Shown here piece after piece: positions 22,130 to 23,102 of a stretch of 23,102 nt of DNA; the stretch's first letter is position 1; each line of letters starts with the position of its first letter. Both the position numbers and the translations under genes were made by a program. The notes under the pieces were generated by a model, which saw nothing but the letters and a program-made list of their open reading frames with translations, had not been told where the DNA came from and did no database searches. This DNA is from an uncultured Oscillospiraceae bacterium (GTDB taxonomy: Bacteria > Bacillota > Clostridia > Oscillospirales > Acutalibacteraceae). Location of the stretch: positions 3,748 through 26,849 of the forward strand of contig CAJUSM010000019.1 of NCBI GenBank assembly GCA_910588935.1, in the 5' to 3' direction.

Positions 22130-23102
22130 ATGAAAACGCTCTACATAGAATGTAATATGGGCGCGGCCGGGGACATGCTGGCTGGAGCCCTGCTGGAACT
22201 TCACCCAGACCGGGAAGGGTTTCTGGGCCGGCTAAATGCCGCGGGGCTGCCAGGAGTTAGGGTTGCTGCCGAGTCTAGTGTGAAATGTGGGATCACCGGT
22301 ACACATATCACTGTGGCGGTCCATGGGGAAGAGGAGCACAGCCACGATGTACATCCAGGCCATGTGCATGAACATTGCCAAGAGCATGATCGCCAAAGCC
22401 ACGACCATGGACACAGCCACAGCCACCACGAACATACCCATCACCACCATTCAGGTATGCACGATATTGGGCATATTGTCTCCCATCTAAACATACCAGA
22501 GCGGGTCCGAGAAGACGTGCTGGCTGTTTACCGCTTGATTGCTCAGGCGGAAAGCCATGCCCACGGCGTTCCTGTAGAACAAATCCACTTTCATGAGGTG
22601 GGAGCTATGGATGCGGTGGCGGATATTACGGCGGTTTGTATGTTGATGCATGAATTGGCGCCGGAAGACATTGTGTGTTCACCAGTTCATGTGGGCAGTG
22701 GACAGGTTCGCTGTGCTCATGGCATTTTACCTGTTCCCGCTCCCGCTACGGCTCACATCCTACAGGATGTGCCTACCTATGGCGGGGAGATTCCCGGAGA
22801 GTTGTGTACTCCTACCGGCGCGGCCTTGCTTAAACACTTTGCCTGCCGCTTTGGTTCTGGGCCCGTTATGAAGATAGAAAAGATTGGCTATGGCATGGGT
22901 ACAAAGGACTTTCCTGCAATGAACGGGGTTCGGGCTATGCTGGGCACAACTCAGGAGTCTACTGGGCAAATAGCGGAGCTTCGGTGCAATTTGGACGATA
23001 TGACTGCAGAGGGGATCGCTTTTGCCGCTGAGCAGCTGCTGGAGGCCGGAGCTCTCGATACTTTCACAGTCCCTATTGTTATGAAAAAGGGGAGACCAGG
23101 AG
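22130..23102 (+). CDS. larC: LarC, nickel insertase for the nickel-pincer cofactor (3' end missing)
   Basis: Inserts nickel into the pincer nucleotide, a CTP-dependent reaction (family knowledge). The frame stays open for 324 codons to the window end. It starts MKTLYIECNMGAAGDMLAGALLE in LarC fashion, after AAAGGAAAAA. A histidine-rich segment spans residues 65-107 with 19 histidines in 43 positions, including a run of four, suited to nickel storage. Conserved parts follow: IHFHEVGAMDAVADI, SPVHVGSGQVRCAHGILPVPAPAT, GELCTPTGAALL, GYGMGTKDF and LRCNLDDMTAE. In some species larC is split as larC1/larC2 by programmed frameshifting near this region; the part visible here is a single frame and the possible junction is off the end. 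Confidence 0.95.
   Translation, partial: MKTLYIECNMGAAGDMLAGALLELHPDREGFLGRLNAAGLPGVRVAAESSVKCGITGTHITVAVHGEEEHSHDVHPGHVHEHCQEHDRQSHDHGHSHSHHEHTHHHHSGMHDIGHIVSHLNIPERVREDVLAVYRLIAQAESHAHGVPVEQIHFHEVGAMDAVADITAVCMLMHELAPEDIVCSPVHVGSGQVRCAHGILPVPAPATAHILQDVPTYGGEIPGELCTPTGAALLKHFACRFGSGPVMKIEKIGYGMGTKDFPAMNGVRAMLGTTQESTGQIAELRCNLDDMTAEGIAFAAEQLLEAGALDTFTVPIVMKKGRPG

Noticed and set aside
22232..22450. Small Met/Val-rich membrane-like ORF on the - strand
   Set aside because: It is the complement of the His-rich codons (CAT/CAC read as ATG/GTG) of larC, not a gene.
23080..23102. Programmed frameshift site in larC at the window end
   Set aside because: ATG AAA AAG GGG is A-rich, but the frame is still open and no canonical slippery heptamer in the right register is present; the downstream sequence is not available.
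1..23102. CRISPR array, tRNA or rRNA genes, phage or integrase genes
   Set aside because: No regularly spaced repeats, cloverleaf-like gaps or integrase motifs were seen; the gaps between genes are mostly short and accounted for.

Overview
The window looks like chromosome from a low-to-middle GC gut-type Clostridia, probably an Oscillospiraceae/Ruminococcaceae-like anaerobe. This is an inference from the gene repertoire: an LplB/LplC/lipoprotein oligosaccharide importer without its own ATPase, an Agr-like LytTR/GHKL two-component pair, a eukaryote-type NADP isocitrate dehydrogenase beside a short aconitase, strong AGGAGG-type ribosome binding sites, and small TA-flanked inverted-repeat elements. 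No RNA genes and no CRISPR array were seen. 

Region 1 (1-8990, + strand) is one carbohydrate-use operon. It holds the end of an LplB-type permease, an LplC-type permease, an extracellular solute-binding lipoprotein, two different (alpha/alpha)6-barrel hydrolases of the GH63/GH37-like kind, and a GH36-like clan-D hydrolase. Stem-loops lie before and after the binding-protein gene, and a strong bidirectional terminator closes the operon. Import of an alpha-linked oligosaccharide followed by stepwise cytoplasmic trimming is the most economical reading; the substrate cannot be told from sequence. 

Region 2 (8986-11300, - strand) is a response regulator-histidine kinase pair of the Agr/LytTR type, with no AgrB or AgrD nearby. 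It is preceded by an unusual leader of roughly 240 nt: an extended -10 promoter, a compact set of mutually exclusive hairpins, an 11-codon ORF, and a 21-bp hairpin whose first arm contains that ORF's stop codon. This layout resembles a ribosome-dependent transcription attenuator and is the most interesting item in the window. 

Region 3 (11300-14250, - strand) is a GH13 alpha-glucosidase gene with a good promoter. It overlaps the first ~80 codons of an MFS transporter that has been cut off by a decayed IS3-family element. Region 4 (14340-15311, + strand) is a secreted cyclophilin-type peptidyl-prolyl isomerase lipoprotein, closed by a perfect palindromic terminator. 

Region 5 (15343-20521, - strand) is a likely operon, AEC-family transporter, HAD phosphatase, aconitase and NADP isocitrate dehydrogenase. 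A ~186-bp MITE-like element sits between the last two genes. It suggests a citrate/isocitrate-to-2-oxoglutarate arm, possibly with organic-acid transport. Region 6 (20677-end, + strand) is a nickel-pincer cofactor (lar) locus: larB, a GNAT acetyltransferase, and the first part of larC with a histidine-rich segment. It is driven by a near-consensus promoter, and a small hairpin covers the larB ribosome binding site.
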